Assembly (NCBI RefSeq): GCF_001720465.1 | Contig: NZ_CP017113.1 | Location: forward strand, 310,001-374,000 | DNA length: 64,000 bases | Reading direction: 5' to 3' | Origin: Porphyrobacter sp. LM 6 | GTDB lineage: Bacteria; Pseudomonadota; Alphaproteobacteria; Sphingomonadales; Sphingomonadaceae | In this document: in pieces, positions 42,080 to 51,714 of the stretch | Layout: the number at the start of each line of letters is the position of its first letter | How positions within the stretch are numbered: position 1 is the first letter of the stretch | Made by a program: the position numbers and the translations under genes | Notes under the pieces: generated by a model | What the model saw: the letters and a program-made list of their open reading frames with translations, nothing else | The model's database searches: none | Told to the model about the DNA's origin: nothing

Positions 42080-42183
42080 CGGCCCGCCAACAGACGGGCT
42101 GCGAGCGCACGCGCGCGAGCCGCAGGTGCTCGAGCCTGAAAGGCTCGAAACGCACCGAGGACGCTCGCCCGGAGGGGCGAGCG
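42080..42183. repeat. Extragenic repeat, copy B
   Basis: Matches copy A (40886-40989) over its first 47 bases and ends in a hairpin of the same design, arms cgctcgccc/gggcgagcg around GGAG, after CACCGAGGA. A further small hairpin (cgagcc/ggctcg) lies within. It sits nine bases past the 3' end of the antiporter gene. Confidence 0.8.
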
Positions 42184-42192
42184 AAAAGCAGA

Positions 42193-43863
42193 TTAAGCCG
42201 CCCGCGGCAGCGCATCGTCGCGGGCGAGGCCCGGCACGGGCAGCTCGCGCTGGCGGCCGAGCGCGCTGAACACCAGATCGGTCAGCCGCTCGGCCCCGCC
42301 GCTTACGCTCATGTCGACCGGCAGCATGCCCAAGGCGCTGAACTCCTCGATCGCATCGGCACCGGGGACCGCAATCACCCGCGCGATCTGCGGCAGGCGT
42401 TCGCGCGCCAGCGGGGTCAGCTCGCGCGAAGCCTCGATCTGGCCGGTCGCCACCACCAGCACCGCGCGCCGCTCCATCCCGATCGCATCCCAGCTACGCG
42501 GATCGGCCGGGTTGGCGCGGTGGACGTGATAGCCGTCCGCCAGCGCGATCTGGAAGCGATCGTGATCCGGCTCGAGCGCGAGATAGCCGATGCCGTTGAA
42601 CGCCAGCGCATCGGCCACCGCGCGGCCCGCCGGGGTCATGCCGATGATCAGCACCGGCGCATCATCGCCCGCCAGCTTGGCATCGGGTGGCCCTGCGCGC
42701 AGGCGTCCGGCCAGCTTGCGTCCGATGTTGGAAACAAAGGGCGTGACCGCCAGGCTGATCGCAATCGCGGTGATCAGCGCCGAGACCAGCCGCGCCTCGA
42801 CCAGGCCGGCCACTGCGGGCAAGGCAAGCAGCACCAGCGTGAATTCGCTCCCCTGTCCGAGCAGAAAGCCAAGCTGGATCGAGCCCGGCACCGACCAGCG
42901 GTTGAGCAGCGCAGCCACCACGTTGAACCCGCATTTCAGCGCGATCACCGCGAGGCTCAGCCCGGTCACCAGCAGCCAGTCCTCGACCAGCATGGCCGGA
43001 TCGATCGAGAGGCCGACCGAAATGAAGAAAAAGCTCAGGAACAGGCCGCGGAAGGCATCGATCTCGGTTTGGACGAGGATGCGGTATCGCGAATCGGCGA
43101 CTGCCATGCCGCCAAGGAACGCGCCGAGGGTGAGCGAGAGGCCCGCCATCCCCGTCGCCCAGCCCGCCGCCAGCGCGATGAACAGCGCGGTTGCTGTGTA
43201 AACCTCGGTCGTGCCGGCGCGGGCGATCATGGCGAACAGCGGCTCGGTCAGGAAGCGTGCGAACAGCACCGCGACGCCGAACGCGGCCAGCGCCTTGGCT
43301 CCGGCGAGGCCGAGCGCGGGCAGCATCGCCCCGCCGCTCGCCAGCGCGCCCGCGGCGACCAGCAGCATGATCGCGGCGATATCCTGGAAGATCAGGATCG
43401 ATTGCGCCGCGCGCCCCACCGGGCAATCCTCCTGGCCGCGCTCGCGCACCAGACCGATCACCACTGCGGTCGAGGACAGTCCCAGCCCGAACCCGGCGAT
43501 CACCGCGAAGGTGACCGGCAAGCCGAAGGCGGCGAGCAAGGCGGCAAAGGCCCCGCCCGCGACCACCATCTGCAAGGTGCCGAAACCGAAGATGTTCCCC
43601 GCCTCGGCCCTGATCCGGCCGAGCGAAAAGTGCAGGCCGAGGTTGAACAGCAGGAACATCACCCCCGCTTCGGCCATCGCGGCGACCAGCGGGCCGTTGA
43701 ACGCGTCCGCCATTCCCAGACCGGACAGCCCGAGACCCAGACCGAGATAGCCGACAATCGGATTGAGGCGCACGGAGCGGGCGACCAGGGCTGCACCAAT
43801 GCCCAGCCCCAGCAGCGTGATCGCGGGCTGGATCGTGGCAACCACCGAATGCGCGTCTGCCAT
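42193..43863 (-). CDS. CPA2-type monovalent cation:proton antiporter (Kef-like)
   Basis: 556 residues. About 12 membrane helices occupy residues 10-395, with the CPA2 pattern GLGLGLSGLGMADAF, EAGVMFLLFNLGLHFSL, the conserved SSTAVVIGLV and FQDIAAIMLLVAAG, and GQGSEFTLVLLAL. A cytoplasmic nucleotide-binding (TrkA-N-like) domain follows from about residue 415: APVLIIGMTPAGRAVADALAFNGIGYLALEPDHDRF. It exchanges K+ or Na+ for protons, probably gated by a ligand of the C-terminal domain. The chain lacks a clear KefB/KefC glutathione-binding insert. Monocistronic. Confidence 0.9.
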   Translation of the reverse strand: MADAHSVVATIQPAITLLGLGIGAALVARSVRLNPIVGYLGLGLGLSGLGMADAFNGPLVAAMAEAGVMFLLFNLGLHFSLGRIRAEAGNIFGFGTLQMVVAGGAFAALLAAFGLPVTFAVIAGFGLGLSSTAVVIGLVRERGQEDCPVGRAAQSILIFQDIAAIMLLVAAGALASGGAMLPALGLAGAKALAAFGVAVLFARFLTEPLFAMIARAGTTEVYTATALFIALAAGWATGMAGLSLTLGAFLGGMAVADSRYRILVQTEIDAFRGLFLSFFFISVGLSIDPAMLVEDWLLVTGLSLAVIALKCGFNVVAALLNRWSVPGSIQLGFLLGQGSEFTLVLLALPAVAGLVEARLVSALITAIAISLAVTPFVSNIGRKLAGRLRAGPPDAKLAGDDAPVLIIGMTPAGRAVADALAFNGIGYLALEPDHDRFQIALADGYHVHRANPADPRSWDAIGMERRAVLVVATGQIEASRELTPLARERLPQIARVIAVPGADAIEEFSALGMLPVDMSVSGGAERLTDLVFSALGRQRELPVPGLARDDALPRAA

Positions 43864-43971
43864 GCGTGTCCCTTATCCCGACGAGCTGCGATGGCCCGAG
43901 ACATGGAGCCTGATGCGGCCACTGGCAAGCACTGGCGCGAGACGGGGGAAGTGTGGCAAGGGCATTCCCAT

Positions 43972-44053
43972 GCGGGCGTGGCGGAATGGTAGACGCCGGG
44001 GACTTAAAATCCCCTGAGCTTTGCTCGTGCGGGTTCGAGTCCCGCCGCCCGTA
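43972..44053 (+). tRNA. tRNA-Leu (anticodon TAA)
   Basis: Acceptor gcgggcg/cgcccgt (first pair G-U), D arm starting tggcggaatggtaga, anticodon stem gggga/tcccc with loop CTTAAAA (anticodon UAA), a variable arm gagctttgctc as in class II tRNAs, T arm gcggg-TTCGAGT-cccgc, discriminator A. The next bases are CAC, so CCA is not encoded. Confidence 0.95.
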
Positions 44054-44089
44054 CACTGGTGCCGCCCGGGTCCTGCCGACCCTCCACCG

Positions 44090-44104
44090 TTAGCACCCCC
44101 TTAA
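44090..44104 (+). promoter_or_regulatory. Possible CtrA-type site upstream of the PilZ gene
   Basis: TTAG-N7-TTAA, one base from TTAA-N7-TTAA, about 90-105 bases before the ATG at 44197. Single degenerate match. Confidence 0.3.
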
Positions 44105-44196
44105 CGCCTCACCCGGTATTCTTGCGGGGAAACATGGGACCATCGCGTTCCGTCCGCGTCCGACCAGGGGCGCGCGGCGGATTGGGGCAACACGGC

Positions 44197-44844
44197 ATGG
44201 AAATTGGTGCAGGGACCGCACGGCTGCATGACGGGGACGACGGTGCAACCGCCGGCGCGGAGCTGCGCGCCGCACCGCGTTTCACCCTGCTGATCCGCGC
44301 CGCCAAGCTGGTCTCGGCCCAGGGCGAATTTGTCTGCGTGATCCGCGACGTATCCGAGACCGGCGTGAGCGTCCGGCTGTTCCACGCGCTGCCTGCCTGC
44401 AGGCAGTTTGCGCTGCATATGCCCGCAGGGTCAGTCTATGAACTGGAAAGCGTGTGGCAGCGCGATAACGAGGCAGGCTTTGCCTTCCAGAACGCGGTCG
44501 ATGTGCCGCAGCTGATCAGCGAATCGGGCGATTATCCCAAGCGCGGGCTGCGGCTCGGCCTGTGTTTCCCCATCACCGTCTCCACACTCAGCCAGCGCCA
44601 TGCGGCCGTGGTCGAGAACATGTCGCAGCAGGGCGCAAGGATCGCCTGCGAGGGACTGCTGGCGATCGACCAGACGGTGCGGATCGAGGCGCCCGGGATC
44701 GGTGCAGCGATGCGCGAGGTGCGCGCAAAGGTGCGCTGGCGGCGCGACAATCATTACGGCGTGGTGTTCGACGATACCTTCACCCTGGGCGATTTCGCCC
44801 GGCTCGCCGCGCAGCTTCAGGCTCCCGCGCTGCTCGGGGAATAG
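44197..44844 (+). CDS. Tandem PilZ domain protein
   Basis: 215 residues with two PilZ domains. The first (about 25-105) has the c-di-GMP motifs RAAPR (RxxxR) and DVSETG (DxSxxG). The second (about 115-210) has KRGLR and NMSQQG (NxSxxG) followed by VRWRRDNHYGVVFD, where the first motif is shortened. Such proteins bind cyclic di-GMP and control motility, holdfast or polysaccharide production through a partner. No signal or membrane segment. I chose the ATG at 44197 (gggg upstream); 44134 would add 21 residues. Its stop is nine bases from the msrB stop. Confidence 0.85.
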   Translation: MEIGAGTARLHDGDDGATAGAELRAAPRFTLLIRAAKLVSAQGEFVCVIRDVSETGVSVRLFHALPACRQFALHMPAGSVYELESVWQRDNEAGFAFQNAVDVPQLISESGDYPKRGLRLGLCFPITVSTLSQRHAAVVENMSQQGARIACEGLLAIDQTVRIEAPGIGAAMREVRAKVRWRRDNHYGVVFDDTFTLGDFARLAAQLQAPALLGE

Positions 44845-44853
44845 GCGTCCGCG

Positions 44854-45354
44854 TCAGGCGGCCACGAATCTCAGTGCGTCGCCGTTGATGCAGTGGCGAT
44901 CGCCGGTGGGCTTCGGTCCGTCTCCGAAGATATGGCCCAGATGCCCACCGCAATCGGCGCAGTGCACTTCGGTGCGCGGATAGCCGAGCAGGTAATCGGT
45001 GCTGGTGCCGACCGCGCCTTTGTCGATCGCCTGCCAGAAACTCGGCCAGCCGGTGCCGCTGTCATACTTGTGCGCCGAAGCGTAGAGCGGATTGGCGCAG
45101 CCCGCGCACACAAAGGTGCCATTGCGCTTTTCCTTGTTGAGCGGCGAGGTGAAGGGCCGTTCGGTCCCCGCTTCGCGCAGCACGTAATACTGCTCCTTGG
45201 TCAGCAGCTTGCGCCACTGGGCATCGGTCTTGCCCTTGGGAAAGCTCTTGGCCTCAGCCGGATCAACCCCGCAAGCGCTGACGAAGGGCAGCGCTGCCGC
45301 CATTGCGACGGTGGCTGCCATCAGACGGCGGCGGCTCAGCGTAGGCAGGTGCAT
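44854..45354 (-). CDS. msrB: Peptide methionine (R)-S-oxide reductase, Tat-exported
   Basis: 166 residues. A twin-arginine signal (LSRRRLMAATVAMAAAL) ends in VSAC, a possible lipobox. The MsrB domain has both zinc pairs, CAGC (83, 86) and CADC (132, 135), GTGWPSFWQAI, GHIFGDGP and the catalytic Cys155 in RHCINGDALRF. It reduces methionine-R-sulfoxide in envelope proteins and complements the exported MsrA at 29925. The start at 45354 has a ggag six bases upstream. Monocistronic between the PilZ and P450 genes. Confidence 0.94.
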   Translation of the reverse strand: MHLPTLSRRRLMAATVAMAAALPFVSACGVDPAEAKSFPKGKTDAQWRKLLTKEQYYVLREAGTERPFTSPLNKEKRNGTFVCAGCANPLYASAHKYDSGTGWPSFWQAIDKGAVGTSTDYLLGYPRTEVHCADCGGHLGHIFGDGPKPTGDRHCINGDALRFVAA

Positions 45355-45437
45355 CGATATCTCCGTGACAGGGGGGCATGACCTCTCCCCAATACGTTGA
45401 AAGCGCCCGCCTGGTTTCACCGCTCGCCGGGAGCGCC

Positions 45438-46796
45438 TCAGAAGGTGGTGATCTCCACCTCGAGCTTGCGGAAGCCGTGGACGAAGTTAGCCCGCACCCG
45501 CTCGACATCGCCCGCGACATGCACCCGCATCCGGCGCTTGTGCAGCTCTTCGAGCAGCACCCGCAGTTGCAGTTCAGCCAGCCGCGCACCGACGCAGCGG
45601 TGGATGCCGTAGCCGAAGGCGAGGTGGCGACGGGCGTTTTCGCGGGTGATGTCGAGCTTGTCCGGGTTCTCGAACACCTCGTCGTCGCGGTTGGCGCTGA
45701 TGTACCACAGCACAACCTTGTCGCCCGCCTTGATGGTCTGGCCGAACACCTCGGTGTCTTCGGTGCAGGTGCGGCGCATATGCGCGAGCGGCACCTGCAT
45801 CCGCAGGATTTCCTGAACCGCATTGGGGATGAGTTCGGGCTGTTCCTCGAAAAGCTTGCGCTGGTCGGGGAACTTGTCGAGCGCGTGGATGATGCCCGAC
45901 ATGGTGTTGCGGGTGGTATCGTTGCCGCCGACGATCAGCAGTACCAGATTGCCCATGAATTCCTCGGGGCTCATCTGGTTCATCGCAGGCGAGTGGATCA
46001 TCATCGAGATGAGATCGTTGCCCGGCTCCTTGTCCATCGTCCGCTCGATCCAGAGCGTCTGGAAATAGGCCGCCATTTCCTGAAGGATGCCCCAGCGCAC
46101 TTCATCAAGCGCGCGCACCGCGCCAAGCTCGGTATCGCCGGCCCAGTCCGACCAGAAGGTCAGCAAGCGGCGGTCTTCCCAGGGGAAGCCGAACAGGATG
46201 GCGAGCATGCCGGTGGTGAGCTCGATCGACACCGTGTCGACCCAGTCGAACACCTCGCCGCGCGGCAGGCTGTCGAGCAGCTCGCCGGTGCGCTGGCGGA
46301 TTTCCGCTTCCATGTCCGCAATCGAGGTCGGCGTGAACTTGGGCGCAACCGTGCGGCGCTGGCCGGTGTGCTGCGGGCGGTCCATCGCGATGAACATCGG
46401 CAGCTCGCGGCGCTCGATGTTGCTCGCCGCCAGCTCCTCTTCCGACAGGCGGTTGAGGATCGTGATACCGCCATGCTCCCAGCTCGACGAGAAGGTTTCG
46501 GGCAGCGCCTCGATATGCTGGATCGCCTTGTGACCGACCACCGCCCAATAGGGGCCGAACGGGCTTTCGGGGATCCAGTGAAGCTGGCCGGCCTTGCGCA
46601 TCTCGGCGAAGATCGGCTGCCACTTGTCCTCGGCGTAGATCTCCGATCGGCTGACGTCCCAAGGGTGGGAGTGGCGCAGCCGCTCCTCCGGATGCTCCGC
46701 GAAATGGGCCTTGAGCGCATCGTAGGCCGAAGGTTCGCGCCGCACTTGCGGGCGCTGAATTCCCTGCGATGCAGGCGTGGGGGCAATCGTGGCCAT
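45438..46796 (-). CDS. Cytochrome P450, CYP153-like
   Basis: 452 residues. The I-helix is VGGNDTTR (290-296), ExxR is EILR (329-332) and the heme loop is FGYGIHRCVGARLAE with Cys401. The stretches FDWVDTVSIELTTGMLAILFGFPWEDRRLLTFWSD and RHLAFGYGIHRC closely follow the CYP153 pattern; CYP153 enzymes hydroxylate the terminal carbon of alkanes and related chains with a ferredoxin and a reductase. A reductase-like gene is 3.5 kb away; no ferredoxin is in the window. The ribosome site is gggaga. A TGACA-N4-TGTCA palindrome lies upstream. Confidence 0.9.
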   Translation of the reverse strand: MATIAPTPASQGIQRPQVRREPSAYDALKAHFAEHPEERLRHSHPWDVSRSEIYAEDKWQPIFAEMRKAGQLHWIPESPFGPYWAVVGHKAIQHIEALPETFSSSWEHGGITILNRLSEEELAASNIERRELPMFIAMDRPQHTGQRRTVAPKFTPTSIADMEAEIRQRTGELLDSLPRGEVFDWVDTVSIELTTGMLAILFGFPWEDRRLLTFWSDWAGDTELGAVRALDEVRWGILQEMAAYFQTLWIERTMDKEPGNDLISMMIHSPAMNQMSPEEFMGNLVLLIVGGNDTTRNTMSGIIHALDKFPDQRKLFEEQPELIPNAVQEILRMQVPLAHMRRTCTEDTEVFGQTIKAGDKVVLWYISANRDDEVFENPDKLDITRENARRHLAFGYGIHRCVGARLAELQLRVLLEELHKRRMRVHVAGDVERVRANFVHGFRKLEVEITTF

Positions 46797-46861
46797 TATC
46801 TTCTCCCGTCGGGCGGCCTGTCGCGTTGGCCCGCTCCGTCCGAGTCGCAGTCTGCCCTAAC

Positions 46862-46875
46862 TGACACCAATGTCA
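46862..46875. promoter_or_regulatory. Palindromic candidate operator upstream of the P450 gene
   Basis: TGACA-CCAA-TGTCA with perfect five-base arms. On the P450 strand the right half is a perfect TTGACA (-35 type) at 46876-46871, about 75 bases from the ATG. A second short palindrome (CCAAT-N6-ATTGG) overlaps it. This looks like a TetR-type operator overlapping a promoter. Confidence 0.45.
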
Positions 46876-46896
46876 ATATTGGTTTCGAATCCGAAC

Positions 46897-48173
46897 CTAT
46901 TCGGCCGGCTCGACCGCCGTCACCGCGCGCCGCATGAACCCGCGGCGCTTGATCCGTCCGGCCCCGCCCGATTTCATCACCCGCTTGCGGAACAGCAGCG
47001 AGCCGCCCTTGACCAGCGCCAGCACCGCGAGCCCCTGCCACACCAGCGCCAGCGCGTGCGGCCAGAGCGCAGGCTCCATCGCCGCGCGCGCGAGCATCGC
47101 GAAGGGCGATGACAGCGGGAAGGCGATCGCTACCAGTTCGAGCGTCGATCCGGGCTGCTTGAACGAATAGGCGGCGAGGAAGAACACCATCAGCTGCATC
47201 ATCGTGACCGGCATCGACAGCGTCTGCACTTCGCGCACCGTGTTCGCCATCGCGCCGATGGTGAGGAACAGCGCACCCAGCAGCAGATAGGCCATCGCGA
47301 AGTAGATGATGCCGAACGCAATGAACAACGGCCAGCCGACGGCAGGCGCAGGCAGGTTGGCGAAATCGAACCCGGTGACGGTGATGATCGCCTCGCCGGT
47401 CACCGCCCATACGGTCCAGGCCGCGCTCGCCCAGACCGCAATGCCGACGAAGGACACGCCCAGCATCGCGAAGAGCTTGCCCATGAACACCGCATCCATC
47501 GGAATCGCGGCGGCGAGGATTTCGATGATCTTGTTCGCCTTCTCCTCGACCAGATTGGACAGCACCATCCCGGCGAGCAGCATGGTCAGCAGGAACAGCA
47601 GCATTTGCGCGATCTGCGCGGTCTGAATCCGGGTCGAGCGTTCGGAGGCGGCGCTGGTGGTGACGACCTCGGCGGCGACCGCAGGGAAGGGCACGGGCGC
47701 GGTCGACTGGGCATTGGCCGCGATCAGACCCACGGGGCCCTGCCAGCGCAGGATCTGGTTCTCGGTGCCCACCAGTTTAGGTGACTGCGGCGTGCCCGCA
47801 AGGATCGCGGCGTAATTGCCGCGCCGCGCTTCCATGAAGGCGCGTGCATCGAAGGCCGGGTCATCGGCGGCCTCGGGAACGATCCGCAGCACCGGAAGCG
47901 CGCCGCCGAGCTGTTCGGAAAGACGCGATTGCGCGCCGATCATCGCGGCATTGTCGGGCGCACTCATGGCAAGACCGACCTCGAAACTCACCGCCTCGCG
48001 CTGCACCTGCCCGCCGATGCTGCCGGCAAGTCCGCCGACGATCACCGGAAACAGCGGCCCGAGCAGGAAGAACAGGAATGCGCGGCTGAACAGCACCGCG
48101 ACGAAATCGCGCCTAGCGATGACCCACGCGGCCTGAAGTGCGGAAAGGCGCGGGCGCAGGGTTTCAGGCTGGC

Positions 48174-48177
<4 letters not shown>
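46897..48177 (-). CDS. ABC-2 type transporter permease (NatB-like)
   Basis: 426 residues. An N-terminal membrane helix (AFLFFLLGPLFPVIVGGLAGSI, about 33-55) is followed by a 130-residue extracytoplasmic loop and then five helices from about 195, in the ABC-2/NatB layout. The hallmark LSNLVEEKANKIIEILAAAIPMDAVFMGKLFAM follows the second helix. Such proteins export sodium, drugs or small molecules together with the ATPase encoded upstream. It is coupled to the ATPase gene by an ATGA overlap. Confidence 0.9.
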
Positions 48178-49184
<1,007 letters not shown>

Positions 49185-49230
49185 GGCTTACGCGGTTAGC
49201 CGACACAATGAAACGGGAGCCTCCACAAGC

Positions 49231-50283
49231 ATGGTTAACAGCCCGGCAAGCCCTGATTTGACGGCGCGGATCGCCGATCAGGCGCGCGCGCTGGGCTTTG
49301 CCGCCTGCGGTATCGCGGGGGCGGGGGAAGACCCGCTACGCGCGGCCCGGCTCGAAGAATGGCTAGGCGAGGGGCACCATGGCAGCATGGAGTGGATGCA
49401 GGCGCGGCTCGACCATCGCCGTGCGCCGCAAGGGCTTTGGCCCGCCGCCAGAAGCGTCATCGCGCTCGGCATGAGCTACGCCCCGGCGCATGATCCGCTG
49501 GCGCTGGAAGGCTCGGCCACCCATGCGCGGATTTCGGTCTATGCGCAGGGCAAGGACTATCACGATGTCGTCAAGAAGCGCCTCAAGGCGCTCGCCCGCT
49601 GGCTGGTGGACGCGGCGCCGGGGGCAGAGGTCAAGGTCTTCGTCGATACCGCCCCGGTGATGGAAAAGCCGCTGGGCGAGGCCGCGGGGATCGGCTGGCA
49701 GGGCAAGCACACCAATCTCGTCAGTCCGACCCACGGCAGCTGGCTGTTCCTCGGCGCGATCTACACCACGCTGGACCTCGCGCCTGCCCAGCCGCATCGC
49801 GACCAGTGCGGATCGTGCCGCGCCTGCCTCGACTCCTGCCCGACTAACGCCTTTCCCGCGCCCTACCAGCTCGATGCGCGGCGCTGCATTTCCTACCTCA
49901 CGATCGAGCACAAGGGGCCGGTCGACGAGGAGTTGCGCGCCGCCTTGGGCAACCGCATCTATGGCTGCGACGATTGCCTGGCGGTCTGCCCGTGGAACAA
50001 GTTTGCCAGCGAAGCGCAGGCTATCCGCGAATTCCTCCCCCGCGCCGAACTGGTCGCCCCGCGCCTCGCCGAATTGCTGGCATTGGACGATGCCGGATTC
50101 CGGTCGCTGTTCTCGGGCTCGCCGATCAAGCGCATCGGGCGCGACCGGTTCGTGCGCAACTGCCTCTATGCGGCGGGCAACAGCGGCAATCCGGCACTTT
50201 CGGGGCAGGTTCAGGCGTTAACCGCCGATCCCGATCCGGTGGTGGCAGAGGCCGCCGAATGGGCCTTGGCGCGGCTCAGATAA
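49231..50283 (+). CDS. queG: Epoxyqueuosine reductase
   Basis: 350 residues. The B12-dependent domain has [34 protein letters not shown] and the catalytic-region [30 protein letters not shown]. Two [4Fe-4S] ferredoxin-like motifs follow: [12 protein letters not shown] and [13 protein letters not shown]. It makes the last step of queuosine, reducing epoxyqueuosine in tRNA. The ATG at 49231 is about ten bases after a gggag; other Met codons upstream would add non-conserved residues. Its 3' end overlaps the convergent flavoprotein gene by eight bases. Confidence 0.95.
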   Translation: MVNSPASPDLTARIADQARALGFAACGIAGAGEDPLRAARLEEWLGEGHHGSMEWMQARLDHRRAPQGLWPAARSVIALGMSYAPAHDPLALEGSATHARISVYAQGKDYHDVVKKRLKALARWLVDAAPGAEVKVFVDTAPVMEKPLGEAAGIGWQGKHTNLVSPTHGSWLFLGAIYTTLDLAPAQPHRDQCGSCRACLDSCPTNAFPAPYQLDARRCISYLTIEHKGPVDEELRAALGNRIYGCDDCLAVCPWNKFASEAQAIREFLPRAELVAPRLAELLALDDAGFRSLFSGSPIKRIGRDRFVRNCLYAAGNSGNPALSGQVQALTADPDPVVAEAAEWALARLR

Positions 50284-51523
50284 GGTCTTTGAGCGCCACT
50301 TCAGGATCGGCCAGCAACGCCGGATCGATCCGCGCTGCGCCGCTTTCCAGCAGCTTTCTCGCCTGCACATAGTCCTTCATCGTACCCACGCAGTCGAAGG
50401 CGATCGGCTTGCCGTCCTTAAGATAGACCACGGTGAACTTGCGCGTAGTGGGATCGCCGCGCAGCACGGTCGCATCGAAACCGAGGCTCAGGCCCGCGGT
50501 CTGGAGCTTCAGGTCATACTGGTTCGACCAGAACCACGGCAGCGCGTGATAGGGCTGCGGATCGCCCATGATCTTGCGCGCCACGGTGTTCGCCATGTCA
50601 TGCGCGTTCTGCACCGATTCGAGCCGGATCACCGCCCCATCGGCAAAGTCGTTGGCGTGGGCAGCGCAGTCGCCGATGGCATAGATGTCATCCAGCGTGG
50701 TGCGGCAATACTCGTCGACATCAACCCCGTTGGTGCCCGCCGCACCCGCCGCGATCAGCGGCGCGACCGCAGGCACCACGCCGATGCCGACGATCACCAT
50801 GTCGCACGGCACCTCCTCGCCATTGTCGAGCCGCACGCCGGTGACCCGTCCGGCCTCCTCGCCCAGCACCGCGTGCACCCCGGTTTCAAGCCGCACGTCG
50901 ACCCCCTGCCGGCGATGCTCCTCGGCGTAGAAGGTGGACAGTTCCTCTCCGGCAACGCGGGCCAGCAGGCGCGGCAGCATCTCGACCAGCACCACTTCGC
51001 AATCGAGCTTTCGCAGCACCGCTGCCGCTTCGAGCCCGATATAGCCGCCGCCGATCACCACCGCGCGCTTGGCCCCGCCCGCAAGTGCCGCCATCATCGC
51101 GTCGGCATCGGCCTTGTCGCGGACGTAGAACACGCCGGGCAGCACCGCGCCCGGGACCGGCAGACGGCGCGGATCGCCCCCGCCCGACCAGGTCAACTTG
51201 CCATAGGTCACCTGTCCCCCGTCGCTCAGAGTCAGGCGGTGTGCCGCCGGATCGATCCCCGTCACCGCTGCGCCGAGCCTCAGACCGATGGCCTTGTCCG
51301 CCCAGAAGCTTTCGGGACGGATCATGATCCGCTCGAACCCCTTGTCGCCCGCGAGGTATTCCTTCGATAGCGGCGGACGCTCGTAGGGCGGCGCATCGTC
51401 GCGCCCGATCATCAGGATGGAGCCTTCGTACCCGTGCTGGCGCAGCGCAATCGCCGCCTGCGCGCCGCCGTGCCCGGTGCCGACGATCACAACGTCGGCA
51501 TGGTCGATGGTGGATGCTGTCAT
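50276..51523 (-). CDS. FAD-dependent NAD(P)H:ferredoxin/rubredoxin reductase-like protein
   Basis: 415 residues. FAD-binding GxGxxG is [14 protein letters not shown] at the N terminus, the second dinucleotide motif is [17 protein letters not shown], and the FAD-binding Asp is in [15 protein letters not shown] reductase C-terminal domain with [17 protein letters not shown] follows, as in the ferredoxin reductases (AlkT, CamA, ThcD type) that feed P450s. It may serve the CYP153-like enzyme at 45438. The start at 51523 ([13 protein letters not shown]) is a normal N terminus. Upstream lies an 87-bp inverted repeat. Confidence 0.9.
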   Translation of the reverse strand: MTASTIDHADVVIVGTGHGGAQAAIALRQHGYEGSILMIGRDDAPPYERPPLSKEYLAGDKGFERIMIRPESFWADKAIGLRLGAAVTGIDPAAHRLTLSDGGQVTYGKLTWSGGGDPRRLPVPGAVLPGVFYVRDKADADAMMAALAGGAKRAVVIGGGYIGLEAAAVLRKLDCEVVLVEMLPRLLARVAGEELSTFYAEEHRRQGVDVRLETGVHAVLGEEAGRVTGVRLDNGEEVPCDMVIVGIGVVPAVAPLIAAGAAGTNGVDVDEYCRTTLDDIYAIGDCAAHANDFADGAVIRLESVQNAHDMANTVARKIMGDPQPYHALPWFWSNQYDLKLQTAGLSLGFDATVLRGDPTTRKFTVVYLKDGKPIAFDCVGTMKDYVQARKLLESGAARIDPALLADPEVALKDLI

Positions 51524-51604
51524 GGCGTGGCTATGCCCCTTCGGCTGAATGCGGCCTTTGACTTGCCGCAAATTGCCCAAGGGTCAACCTGATGGTTTCG
51601 GTAT

Positions 51605-51691
51605 CAGACCACCCGCCCCGCCTCCCCGCCCGGCCACCACAGAATAGTGGCACTATTGGTGGCCGGGCGGGGAGGCGGGGCGGGTGATCTG
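51605..51691. repeat. Long perfect inverted repeat (30-bp arms)
   Basis: Arms at 51610-51639 and 51657-51686 are exact reverse complements, with a 17-base loop that itself holds a small palindrome (atagtg/cactat). After one mismatch the pairing continues to 51605 and 51691. It lies between the glutamate dehydrogenase 3' end and the flavoprotein start. No T run follows on either strand. Confidence 0.85.
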
Positions 51692-51714
51692 CGGTTCGCG
51701 AGCGGACCCGCGAA

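Noticed and set aside
41947..43992. 681-codon frame antisense to the Kef-type antiporter
   Set aside because: Mirror frame of the real gene, running through extragenic repeats at its start. Glu/Arg/Gln-rich with no domain.
43972..44056. tRNA-Leu as a pseudogene because CCA is not encoded
   Set aside because: All stems and loops are intact, and many bacterial tRNAs get CCA from the nucleotidyltransferase.
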